Below are positions 11,701-30,826 of a stretch of 64,000 bases of DNA, piece after piece; positions within the stretch are counted from its first letter, which is position 1; the number at the start of each line of letters is the position of its first letter. The translations under genes were made by a program, and so were the position numbers. The notes below the pieces were generated by a model. The model was not told the origin of the DNA, ran no database searches, and worked only from the letters and a program-made list of their open reading frames with translations. Source of the DNA: Asterias rubens (lineage: Eukaryota > Echinodermata > Asteroidea > Forcipulatida > Asteriidae). The stretch spans positions 18,255,685 through 18,319,684 of the forward strand of contig NC_047063.1 in NCBI RefSeq assembly GCF_902459465.1, given 5' to 3'.

Positions 11701-13392
11701 GGTGGCACATTGCAGAACATAATCACCAAGGATGTGGTCACGCCTGTGATTCAAGAATCTCTGCTTAGTGCGGAAAAACTCGGACAGGCGCAAATGACAG
11801 TCTTTGTAAACAAACGTCTGTGTGAGCCTCCAGAAAGTAACCAGCACCTGGATCTAAAATCACCCATTCAAAAAAATAATGCCAAGACATTTGCCTCGTT
11901 GTACGAAGTTGTGAAACCTTCCAAAAGCAAGCAAAACACTATCAAAGTGGACAGGAACATTCTGCAAAGGCTTTTAACAGCTTATAAAGCGGGGCGTGAG
12001 GTTAACCTAGAAAACATCCTCCAGCATGAACTTATGACCATCCCACTATCTTTGGCCACAACTAGTGGTAGTCTACATTCTACCAACAAGTCTGTGTTAG
12101 CAAACATTCTGACACAACAAGTCCAAACTCCAGCAAATGTTACACTCAATCAGCCCAGCTGCCTGCTTATTGATGGCCAAGCACTGGTAATGGCAGTTGG
12201 AAAGCCCCCTGACATTAGAACGTTTGGAGACTATGCCAACACATTTGCTAACACTGTGTTTAAGATGGGAGCAGAATACCAGAGGATCGACGTAGTCTTC
12301 GACAGGTACCAAGGAGAGTCAATCAAAGCAGGTACAAGGACCAAACGGAAGCAGCGCCACCGACCAGTACGCCGTGTAATAGAAAATGAATCTTCAGTTC
12401 CTCTCCCGTCAGACTGGTCCAGCTTCATGGCTCTCGAGGAAAATAAAGCAGACCTCGCACAACTACTTTCAAACCACCTGATTGAATACAACCCGACAGA
12501 TAAACCAGTGGTTGTAGTAGCTGGGGGGTTCGCCGAAGCGACCACTGTCAAGTCATCTGATCCAGATCTTGAAGTTTCCTCTCTGAGAGCTGACCACGAA
12601 GAAGCTGATACCCGGCTGATTTTGCATTGCATCCATGCTAATATGAAAACGATAGTTGTGTCAGTACGTGATACAGATGTGCTTCTTTTACTTCTAGCAC
12701 ATTATGACAGAATGGGATGTACATCTCTCTACATGAAAGCCGGGACATCGAAGGCTCCAAAGTATTTCCCAGTTCATGAAATTCGAAATCTGTTATCTCC
12801 AGATCTAGTGGACACACTACTTGCATTCCATGCTGTAACCGGCTGTGATAGTGTTTCTCAGTTTAGTTGCCACGGGAAGAAAACAGCCTGGAAAGTGTTC
12901 GAGCAGCATCACACTGATCTGGTTGGCCTTGGCAGAGGCCCTCTCACAAAAGAAATCGCTATATCAACCGAAAAATTCATCTGTAAAATATATGGCGTCC
13001 CTAAAGTAGATACATGCAACAAAGCACGAGTCAAGTTGTTTTGTATTGGTCATGCACAAGAGACTCTGCCACCAACCTCAGATGCAGCAAAGTTTCACAT
13101 CATGCGTTCACACTATCAAGCAAGTGTCTGGAATCAAGCACACTTGCCGCATCCTGATCTTCCTCCAGTGACCGAAATGGGATGGATGCACCTGGACGGT
13201 CAGTTAGTGCCACGGCTACTCTCTCTGCCACCTATCCCTAAAGCTTGCAGGGAGATCACCTCATATGGTTGTACAAAGGGGTGCCTTAGCCTGCGCTGCA
13301 GCTGCAGGAAAGCTCGCATGAAATGCATCGAGGCGTGCAACTGCAGGAAACTTGATGACAACTGCCGGAACACCCATGACGACCAGGAATGA
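8773..13392 (+). CDS. Academ-like transposase: Cys/His modules, RNase-H-like core, XPG/PIN nuclease, CXC domain
   Basis: Single-exon ORF of 1,539 aa with no break; the start context AAAAATGG is favourable. Order of parts: two Cys/His modules (CMICQQ ... WHKDC, about residues 20-83; CIFCQK ... YHRSC, about 134-186), probably zinc-binding. A central region holds DNVDINEYTLDGKGTFH (D481, D484), TVDEALYPK (D646), LGGLHIAMNFLGVIG, NYARWGTVYLAEM and ADQSTEW (D885, E889), a plausible acidic set of an RNase-H fold. A nuclease region follows: LLIDGQALVMA (D1134), VVFDRYQGESIKAGTRTKR (D1177), HEEADTRLILH (E1276-E1277, D1279), RDTDVLLLL (D1300, D1302), TGCDSVSQF (D1359), in the spacing of XPG/FEN/PIN nucleases. 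The C-terminus is a tesmin/TSO1-like CXC cluster from C1500. Likely binds and cuts its own termini in the nucleus. The family is assigned from remembered motifs, not a search; active-site roles are inferred. Confidence 0.8.
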   Translation: MAESTERPRKRPVLLDPKLCMICQQASKQKLMTVSSDGLPSVNTIRQLRSKLSNDNFREATDRLTGIFRTDSPPPFLWHKDCRSSYMSKCKVERLRNAALKEINNQCSSASTSTHQQNVSLRSKTPQIDWRQCIFCQKAQSETLHLIQEMKVSRRILEAAKYDQILRVQLACVNDLTAAEGTYHRSCIVQFERRTKRIANISPQSSDITLAWLCQELEQSAEQGDILDLVNVWERYCTIASNAQIDIPPSFLSRRNTFKDKIADRLEGLFEVVVLHDQPRNEPRTVLVPTKFRHIPVSAMVKDSITDKLIPSLEQEDTDTFLTMVHVALQIRGDMLSHPKPEGIDISEDRAINSIPDSLYMFLNLLLGGQRLLEEDELDDDKNEARRRLRIISIAQDLMYTANGDKFLTPKHLGLASTLHQATRSKELVNMFHNAGHVMSYRDVIKLDTALAKKTLETIDDDGSVVPQNLVKGRYVYFSTDNVDINEYTLDGKGTFHATQVAAWQRGPPEDDILNGIDISKTGAIQIPEAMTDLIPASNRGITERQFSGLIAADCFTQSSEDCLSAQNAHATDMAFILSRSSHKPMPSWTLYNQKASTVNPEKTTVGYLPIIQNPASELETLNTVVKRVLHVAKSMEQKHVVLTVDEALYPKLLELKWSVEEYKDVLIPCLGGLHIAMNFLGVIGRHMSESGLSELWVGCDLLGANAAQNVMKGKGYARAIRTHKLTLQALWQLLLPRLYTYLDGVDVTLRDELSNVCTTIDTDHIAQIVNKLTTDRFQQPMKKFPAALAVDDPNAEFWWNYMTMVSILLCFTRAQRDGSWDLHLYAFKRMLPFLFRYDHVNYARWGTVYLAEMSVLPPEVLHEFQEGNFVVKRANRRFNQVSADQSTEWLNATGKKSGGLVGITRIASALSRWTLSYNLRTVIASQTKTLRSLTMDDEDDEYTHNECTKCRMEKDDSDEGRLVVSMKQHGVFQDGGGTLQNIITKDVVTPVIQESLLSAEKLGQAQMTVFVNKRLCEPPESNQHLDLKSPIQKNNAKTFASLYEVVKPSKSKQNTIKVDRNILQRLLTAYKAGREVNLENILQHELMTIPLSLATTSGSLHSTNKSVLANILTQQVQTPANVTLNQPSCLLIDGQALVMAVGKPPDIRTFGDYANTFANTVFKMGAEYQRIDVVFDRYQGESIKAGTRTKRKQRHRPVRRVIENESSVPLPSDWSSFMALEENKADLAQLLSNHLIEYNPTDKPVVVVAGGFAEATTVKSSDPDLEVSSLRADHEEADTRLILHCIHANMKTIVVSVRDTDVLLLLLAHYDRMGCTSLYMKAGTSKAPKYFPVHEIRNLLSPDLVDTLLAFHAVTGCDSVSQFSCHGKKTAWKVFEQHHTDLVGLGRGPLTKEIAISTEKFICKIYGVPKVDTCNKARVKLFCIGHAQETLPPTSDAAKFHIMRSHYQASVWNQAHLPHPDLPPVTEMGWMHLDGQLVPRLLSLPPIPKACREITSYGCTKGCLSLRCSCRKARMKCIEACNCRKLDDNCRNTHDDQE

Positions 13393-13841
13393 GTTCACAT
13401 GTGCACATCTACATCTACCGCAGATATGGTAAGCTCATGTAAATTACTCACAATTAAAGTTTTGCCATTGCTGTCATTTTACAACAAAATTTGCATGTCA
13501 AATTTTGGTTTAGGTATAAAGTGTGTGTCAGTGTTACTTGGAGGTTTTCCACTTAAGCCAAATATATGCCCTTTTAACCAAATGGACTGTCTTTTTATTT
13601 GTTTTTGCTGTTCAGATGTGCTTCCTGTCAAGCCGTCTATGTTCCTGGTGAGGAAGGAGAACGATGAGCCTTCGGATCTTTGGTCGAAAAATTAACAATC
13701 TTTAGAGAACTTTTTGCATTAAATACAACTTTAAACCAGTTTCTCACAATGTTATCTCAAAACTGCTTGTGGCATTGGATTCCCCATACATGATAACCGT
13801 AAAAAGGAAATTTAATTTAATTTTCTACCTTGTTTAGGATT
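13393..13841. other. Transposon 3' UTR with partial repeat duplication
   Basis: Downstream of the transposase stop. An intron-like pair (GTAAGC at about 13429 and TTGCTGTTCAG before 13615) brackets a segment whose far side has a short open frame ending at 13695. At about 13770-13840 a second copy of an inner piece of the right inverted repeat is present (TGGATTCCCCATACATGATA ... CTACCTTGTTTAG), also found at about 13979-14040. Confidence 0.5.
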
Positions 13842-14262
13842 CTTAGGATTAACGTACTGGAGTTTTTTTATTTTATTTTTATTTTATGTAAATGTTTAAC
13901 AAAAAAACACATTTTTTGGCATTAAATATGAGTTTTAATCAATTTCTTCATATTTTATTGTAAAATTGTTGATTTCATTGGATTCCCCATACATGATAAC
14001 CTACAGAAGGACATTTTATTTAAGTTTCTACCTTGTTTAGTAAAAAAGATATGCATATTAATGTATTTTAACGTGTCAGTGGCGGCCATCTTGGATTTTG
14101 GGATTTTGAGGCATTATGGGACATTTTTTAGCTTGGCATACAGCAAATTCGAGCTCAGCACCCCTCAATACCCCTAAAAAATGTGTATGCCATAAATTAA
14201 CACAATTTGCCTTCAGCACTTTAAATATGCACATTTTCACAATTTGTACCCAGTCTAGATCT
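13842..14262 (-). repeat. Right terminal inverted repeat of Academ-like element
   Basis: Inverted partner of 7960-8370. The inner ~375 bp (13842-14216) match closely. The outer end keeps TACCCAGTCTAGATC, which pairs with GATTAGACTGGGTA near 7962. Confidence 0.9.
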
Positions 14263-14954
14263 TTCCCCATTGGGAATTATGCACTTAATGTAGTAGGATG
14301 ATTCAAAAGAGGGCGCTATCAGAAAAGGGCGCATTTGTTTGTCTGTATGTAGATAGAGTACAGAATTTCCATCTTCAAAAACATTACTGATTTTTGTTAA
14401 ATGATTTTCTTTTGATTGAATTTAGAAAGGAACAAATCTCATTGAAAAGCTCTACGACAGTGGCAATTTTGGTGTAGGCCTACCGAAAAAAACGGGACAC
14501 TCCCAAGATGGGTACCAGACGATGTTATGTCTGGGCTCCATTTCATAAAACTAATTATAGCAGAAAACACTGCCTTTAGCAAATTAATGTCTCTGCTTCG
14601 GTAATTATAAAATACAAAGAAAGAATCTTGTGGAATGATGTCTAGTAACATGTTTCTGCCAAGCTTTTTTCTGTGCTGAGCAGTAAGTTTGTGTATTTTG
14701 TTTTATGATGGTTGGGCCGACGGAGCTAGTACTAATTTCTACTTCTGAAAGGACTCGAGAAAGTGAACGCCATTTTAATTCGGGCAGTTTCAGTACGGTC
14801 TGTTTAAATTGCCAGTGAGCCTGACTGCATGTCCGATATGGGGCAAATTTTCCGCCCAATTTTCCTCTTAACTGTTTCAGAGCGCTGTGTACTATAAAAA
14901 AAATACTATCAAAAAAATATATATAATATATAAAAAAAACATTAAACTAATAAC
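14263..14954. other. Intergenic
   Basis: No gene recognised. It contains a family D-like scrap (CCATTTCATAAAACT...TAGCAGAAAACACTGCC) near 14540-14590 and AT-rich runs at 14895-14945. Confidence 0.45.
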
Positions 14955-15352
14955 CATCTCATGTAAGTACCCCCCCCCCCATTTTTTCCACAGGTCCCTC
15001 ATGCCTATTTTTAATACCATCCTACCTTTGATCTTGCTTTTCTTTATTAATTGACCATTGCTAGTTGCATCATGATGTAACTTGCTCTCTAATTATAACC
15101 TTTCATGTTTCCCTGCATTGTTAACGAACAATGCATTTACCACTTTTATGGTCCAGTAATCCTTCCTTTCGTACTAAACATCCTTCGTCCTCGTCACTTT
15201 ACTCCTATTATTTCCCCGCTTCTTTCTGGATCCTTCCCCTAACCCTTTCCCCTCTCTTTTGCTATAAATGGATATGTATTTGTTTGTACTTGTTTTATTG
15301 CTCTGAAGAAGGTCCGGTTTGGATCGAAAGCTAAGGCCATACCCTATTTATT
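14955..15352 (+). mobile_element. 3' fragment of a Penelope-like element
   Basis: Runs parallel to 6605-7050 of the intronic Penelope-like copy (TTTTTCCACAGGTCCCTCAT ... CTTTGATCTTGC ... TTGACCATTG ... GTTGCATCATGATG ... GGATCGAAAGCTAAGGCCAT). It has an internal deletion near 15207 and loses homology before the AAATATTATAATATCT terminal motif. There is no coding sequence. Confidence 0.85.
15303..15345 (+). ncRNA. Second hammerhead-like core
   Basis: CTGAAGA at 15303-15309, the same five-pair GGTCC/GGATC stem with an altered loop (GGTTT instead of GGATT), and GAAA at 15326-15329. The stem is kept while the loop changed. Activity is uncertain because stem III is not evident. Confidence 0.35.
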
Positions 15353-16193
15353 ATATAAAAAAACATTTAAATGCAGGATAAAAACATGAGCAGAAATAAA
15401 TAACAATATGGTTTGAAAATTGCTTTCAAAACATTCGTATTATTTGTGTCCAGAAGTAACCGCTTGCCCCCTTAAACTCAACTGACGCAAAATGAGCCAG
15501 ACGAAGGGTCGCACAAACCTTGCAGAAAGCTCCAAGTCCTTGCCAAGTAAAAAAAAAATTGGTCGAAAGGGTAGGAGTGCATGTTTGAAGGCCTCACTGC
15601 CCACGTGTGCACGTTTCAATTGTGCCCGTGGACAGCGAATGGGTTTAGAGTTTGCTTTTTGATTTTGGTTGAACTTGCACCCTCCGGACCAATCCAACTT
15701 GTGCTATAACCAAAGTCATATTTATGTGATGGTTGCTGAATGGCATTTCTTCCCATGGTATCAGAAAAAATTGCGGGGGAATGTCACATTGTGTCACAAA
15801 CTACATTGCAAATAACCCAGATAACGAGTAGGAATCGTGACTATGTTGATTTTTAATAACTTTTTTAAAAAAGCGAGGTAATTTTGATACATATTTGGTT
15901 TAATTCTCCTTTTTGGGTATATTTTTAATGTAATAAACTTACCAAAAAGTCAGAAACTGTGTAACAAAAGTCTTGAACTTGATAATTAGCATAACAAATG
16001 CATTCCTGTGACAGTTACATTGTTATGTTATAAATCACAACTTGCAGTTGCTGCGCCCATCGCCTCGTTTTGGATTAGCATCGTGACGTATCTCATGCAT
16101 AACTATTAAGAAAGGCGTATTCTGCTTTCACTCGACGACTCTGTCGTAAAGTGAACGAGAAGTGTCGCGACACTTCAAACAAAATAGTATAGG

Positions 16194-16371
16194 GAGGTTT
16201 CGCACGCAAATGGATACGCATCCATACGCATAATCGTTTAGCTATTCGTAACCAATAGACGTGTCAGGCGGGATATCAGTGTCGTCTGTATACGTTTAGC
16301 TATAGTATAGCGGATAGCGAGTAGCGTAGTTCGTCATAATGATGACGTATATCCGTTCGCATGCGAACCTT
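16194..16371. mobile_element. Foldback (MITE-like) element
   Basis: The left arm AGGTTTCGCACGCAAATGGA pairs imperfectly with the right arm TATCCGTTCGCATGCGAACCT. It is GC-richer than its surroundings and has no coding capacity. Only one copy was noticed in the window. Confidence 0.55.
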
Positions 16372-18602
16372 CATAATGTCTAAAAATATCTTGAATCAAG
16401 TCGGACTGTATCCCTATTCCCTATTATAGAGCTAGGATCATTCTAAGTCGTAAAAAGTTCAACATGTTCACTTTATAAATTAAACTATCCTTCGATAAAC
16501 ATGTGATGGGGATCAAACCGTCAAACTGTTCTGTGCATCAGTTGGTTGGTATAGAAGTTTGCCCGCAACAGATCATATTATTTTGAAGTTTTTCAATTTG
16601 CTTAGAGCGATTGTCTTTAGTTGTGTTGATCTATAACTACCTGAATTAGCTGCTGAAAAATTAGGAGTAGGCGTATAGTTGCGAGACACTTGCGTTTATG
16701 CAAACTATAGCAAATATCATTGTGCAAAATAATCATAGGATATTCTTTAAAATGAAACTTAGTGCTTTGTAAAATCAAATCCGTACTAGTCTGTATTGCC
16801 ATTAATTTTTAACATTCCCTAAAACGCAGACCCTTGAACAAAACACGGGACATAAAGTATTTGTGCCCAGTTTACATCCAGTTTATACTAAACAGATGAC
16901 GTTATATGTATAAAGTTATATTGATCCCCCCGCCCCACACCGTAGATTACGCACATCAATCTGTGCCCAATCAACAGGTACAAACATTTGCCTTAAATTG
17001 TGCACACCACTGTATAACACATTGACTCACAAAATGGCGCAACCAAAATTGTTTGAAAGATGACGTCAAACTTACCATTGGATTCCAATTGCACGTAAAA
17101 AAACGACAAGCGCGAACTTGCCGCAAGCCTAAAATGCGCAATACATAACACACGGGACATCGACTTCCGAAATGAGATAGAAGATTTTGTGGAGTGAGGT
17201 CAATTTCTTAAGTTCGTTGGCAGAAAGTACTGCTCAGATTTTTCTTAGCTAGGTAAACAAAAATGAGTGGGGCACATAAAGTAGGCCAGTGCAAAAATGT
17301 CACCGTTTTGGAATGCTGTCAAGTATAACATCAGCAAGCATTCAGCTTCAGACTTTACGATATAAGTTGCGCCAAGGGGATACATGTATAACAATTACAA
17401 AATACTTTTTCCTCATTTTGTCTAAAAAGAGGAAAACTAACCCCACATGACCCTGGCATGACAGTGAATTTTGTAAGTGAGCCAAACTATGCCTATAATA
17501 TGGGGATGTTCCCTTTCTCTTGTACAGAAGTATATGGGGGATGTTCCCTGTCTCTTGTACAGAAGTAGCCCCCCCCCCCCCACCCCACCCCAATCCTCTA
17601 CAATATAAAAAAATCCTGAGATTCATTGCATGGTGAGGCTTGCCCCCATCGAGCACCAACATTTTCCTCGACGAAAATCTGCTTGTCAACTGGAAAAGAG
17701 ACCGGTATCCAGGGAGTGCAATGAGGGGTTATCACGGTCACGTGATAACAGAGACTGTTTGGGTTTTTCATTCTACTTTTCGGTGGGTTTTTCCAGTTGC
17801 ACTCACTCCTTTTACCGGTCAACTTATGCTTTAGCTCGGAGTCACATTTTATAAGGTGGTTGAGGAATAGCAAGTTTAGATTCTGTGGAACCGTTACAAA
17901 CTGAAGTAAATAGTTCAACTTGAAAATTATTGCCTTTCCAAAGTGAAAGATAAAATAATATGTGACAAAACACAGCTAAAAACAAAACAAAATCCAGTTA
18001 ACATAATATCACTTTTAAAATAAACTGACACTTGATAATATTGCAGGCACTATAAGTTATGCCTACAGTATAGGTATATTGCAACAAGATGTGACAAACC
18101 GTTTGGCTATCCCTCGTAAGATTGAACCAAATGAGAGAGTAGCCTTAGTTATTCAAATAAACGGATAAAAGGGGTTGTCAAACACATCATCAAGTTTTTG
18201 CGAAAAGTTGAACAATCACAATGCGGTAGTAATCCAGGATTTTCATCAATGATATTGAAGGCCAGGGGGCAAAGCATTTGTACCACTTTTTTTTGGCCCA
18301 AAATTGGAAAAATAAATCATAATGGGTTTGACCTGCATTTTTTGTAGGGGTGGGGGTGAACAAATCACTGGGTTAATCCAGGATTTCTTTTAAATTTTAG
18401 GTCAAAAAAAAAGAAAAAAATCACAGAGGGTAAGCCCAGCAGCATTTTCACAAATTTTCGCCAATACATTACCAATTTAATCCACATGGGCGGGTAGCTA
18501 GGTCATGGGTAGGTCCAACTTGTTTATCAAATTGTGACCTATCATTGAACAATATTTACAATTTTCATACAGTGCGGTACCCGTAATGAATATTTGCGGT
18601 TT

Positions 18603-18617
18603 GTGACCATACGTAAC
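18603..18617 (+). promoter_or_regulatory. X-box-like RFX site candidate
   Basis: GTGACC-ATA-CGTAAC fits the RFX consensus GTNRCC(N0-3)RGYAAC except for one base (C in place of the first R of the second half). It lies ~255 bp upstream of the ZMYND10 start codon. ZMYND10 is a motile-cilia gene, and such genes are commonly driven by RFX with FOXJ1. A motif match alone is weak evidence. Confidence 0.4.
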
Positions 18618-18872
18618 ACAGTATATTCTTTGGGCAGCTAGAAAATCATGCAGTAAACGCCGAACCAGTGATCTGCATTCATGGTTAATATTACCGAACG
18701 AAATGCAGGGCGCCCTCTATAATATTTACCCGGCACTGCCAATTCAAAAACATGTCTCGTATCAAGACTAACATCAACAACCTTTAACTGCATGGATTAT
18801 AAGCTTAGCCTTTCTCCAAACCATTTCCACGTTTCCATGATTACAGCGTCACTGAAATAATAATTGCTCAGG

Positions 18873-28933
<10,061 letters not shown>

Positions 28934-29851
28934 CAGGATGTCTCCCAGGATCATCTGAGAATCCGTACAATGTGATAAACTGCAGGCAAAGAATGATGTA
29001 ATGTGGTTTATGGTAGGCAAAGAGAGTCTGTCCAAATTCACCAAATGCCAGAACTGACGCACTTAGCGGTGTTAATTTTTAGAGATTAATTTTTTTCTTC
29101 AAAATACATCTGTGCCCAAAAGAACTGACCACTTGAACTGTTTGGTGAGGGCTACCAAGAAGGATGACTCGAGTTCATCTGAGAGCAAACAAGTTTAATA
29201 TATCCATATAAAGAAAAATGTAAGTAAATAGATCAAGAATTTGGGAGGGTAGTCATCCAAACTAGCTCAGAAGCTGGAATTCGAAGGACGCGGCTACAAA
29301 GCCACAAGCATACCAAGGGCACTTGCTGTATACAATGTACTGCCAAACACACAGGGGTAGGTTTTAGTTTAATCAGATGACATTATGCACATAGGATTAC
29401 CCTGGCCAAATGAAACGATAAGGCAGTGAGTGTTTTGAACCTTTTAATAGTTATAAGCTAGGTATAATACATGCAGGAAAATACAGTACGCCTTCTCAGT
29501 ATAAAAATGCCGGCCACTCAGCCTTGAATCTTTTTTATATGGTGGGGATCTTGTGTTTGGCCCAGAGTTGAGATTTGTTTCACCTCGGCCCCAGAGTTCG
29601 GGGGAAGGGGGGGGGGGGGTCATTGTTATGAATCCTTGTGGGGAGGGATAGGGGTTATGAAAAAAGAGCTTGCTTTATAGCTCTGTAAATGTTTGAAATG
29701 TTGAACCATCTCTTGAGTTAATTTGTTTTCTGGTTTACCTGTGTTTGAATATGTATATACTTCTCAATAAATATTTTGTAAATAAAAATGTTTTTGAATG
29801 AAATAAAATGTAAAATTATCCATGTGTAGTACTTCTTAAAAATATGTCCTT

Positions 29852-30450
29852 TTTAGTTTGTTTGTTGGTGTTTAGATGATCTTCCCAACGAGGGAACTTT
29901 GCAAAGCTCCCTCAAGGGGATTAGTGCCATTAGCTGGCAACAACCATCTCCATGAGTCATACAAACATTGTTAAAGATGCTATGTCAGATTTTTTGCCTC
30001 AAACATTGACACAGATTTTTTTTAGTGAATGGTATTTCAAAGGGTATCACCCGCTCTAACAAAAAAAAGTTTAACTTTTACTTTTTATGGTCATGGAACC
30101 ATGCCAAAAATTTAAGACATAAGAATTGGTCACGTGATATATTGTCGGGATCCCGACAAAAACTAATTTTGAGCACTTTATTTCACTGCTACTAATAATT
30201 GGCACTTTTTCGAGCAATGGCTCAAATGACAGCTTGTAACTTTCTCGACCCCCATCAAAATTTTGGTGTCAAATCGGCCAAAAATCTGACATAGCATCTT
30301 TAACGTCTAAGATTACGAACTGCAGAAATAAATAATTTTGATTTGGTAACTAGACATTAATCTAGTCATTGTGAAATCAACAGTTAGCTTAGCTAGATTT
30401 GAGCCCACAACCTTGTGATTGCAAGTCCTATAACTAAGTTGACCAAGAGA
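29852..30450 (-). mobile_element. SINE-like element G, interrupted
   Basis: The minus-strand counterpart of 61061-61340: GTTTGTTTGTTGGTGTTTAG ... GATCTTCCC at one end and GAGCCCACAACCTTGTGATT (reverse B box and anticodon-like arm) at the other. The two halves are separated by the MITE at 29971-30302; removing it restores continuity with 61061-61340. Confidence 0.75.
29971..30302. mobile_element. Nested TTAA MITE with perfect 24-bp ends
   Basis: TTAAAGATGCTATGTCAG... at the left and its exact inverse ...CTGACATAGCATCTTTAA at the right (24 bp). TTAA occurs at both edges where the undisturbed SINE-like copy has only one. This is a clean TTAA target-site duplication, the hallmark of piggyBac-type insertion. 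There is no coding capacity. Confidence 0.85.
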
Positions 30451-30826
30451 AACAGTGCTTGTACAAAAAGGGGGAAAACCAAAACTGAAAATATAAGGGT
30501 GCTCTCATTGGAGATAAAACATGACAATTAGTGTAGTATGGGCCCAACTGATTGGCTTGAACTTGAACATTATGAAAAGTTCAAGCCAATCAATTAGCCC
30601 TTACCACATTTCACCAGTAGAGGGCGCACAACCTCCACCCAAAACAACACCACGCGACTATACCACGCGATCGTTGTTTACATCCAATGACCCCAGGTTG
30701 AACTGTGGATCGTGTGATCTGTAATAACTGCATAATTATTACAATACCGCAACGGAATAGGAAGCCTGATCCTGTCCTGACCGTGTTCAGTCTCCATTTA
30801 GGGTGAAGTCTTCCCACCGAACAGTC

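Larger units (their letters stand above)
7960..14262 (+). mobile_element. Academ-like DNA transposon, apparently complete
   Basis: A ~6.3 kb unit with ~410-bp terminal inverted repeats (7960-8370 and 13842-14262) enclosing one intact 4.6-kb ORF. The combination of a DDE-type core with an XPG-like nuclease fits the Academ superfamily (AcademX type), known from marine invertebrates. The repeats are very similar over their inner ~375 bp and looser at the outer 40 bp, so the exact ends and the target duplication were not fixed. The element lies between the divergent genes DCPS and ZMYND10. Confidence 0.7.
15353..18872. other. Intergenic / ZMYND10 upstream region
   Basis: No coding exon recognised. 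Contents seen: a foldback at 16194-16371; a near-duplicated phrase (GGGATGTTCCCT...CTCTTGTACAGAAGTA) at 17503-17568 followed by a C-run; a hairpin-like GGTTATCACGGTCACGTGAT near 17728; and an X-box-like site at 18603. The last few hundred bases probably hold the ZMYND10 promoter. Confidence 0.45.
28934..30826. other. ZMYND10 3' UTR and intergenic region before AGPAT
   Basis: The 3' UTR of ZMYND10 probably ends after the AATAAA cluster at 29766-29807. A reversed SINE-like element with a nested MITE follows (29852-30450). The 370 bases before the AGPAT start contain an inverted word pair around 30550-30595 (ATTGGCTTGAACTTGAACAT ... GAAAAGTTCAAGCCAAT). No other gene is seen. Confidence 0.5.

Noticed and set aside
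13399-13695. Extra coding exon after the transposase stop
   Set aside because: The in-frame splice from the main ORF does not work in phase with the short frame ending at 13695; left as 3' UTR.
15440-15697. 85-codon minus-strand frame
   Set aside because: No recognisable domain, no splice context and no conservation clue.
17348-17918. Overlapping ~110-codon minus-strand frames
   Set aside because: They span a C-run and duplicated low-complexity phrases; the translations show no family resemblance.
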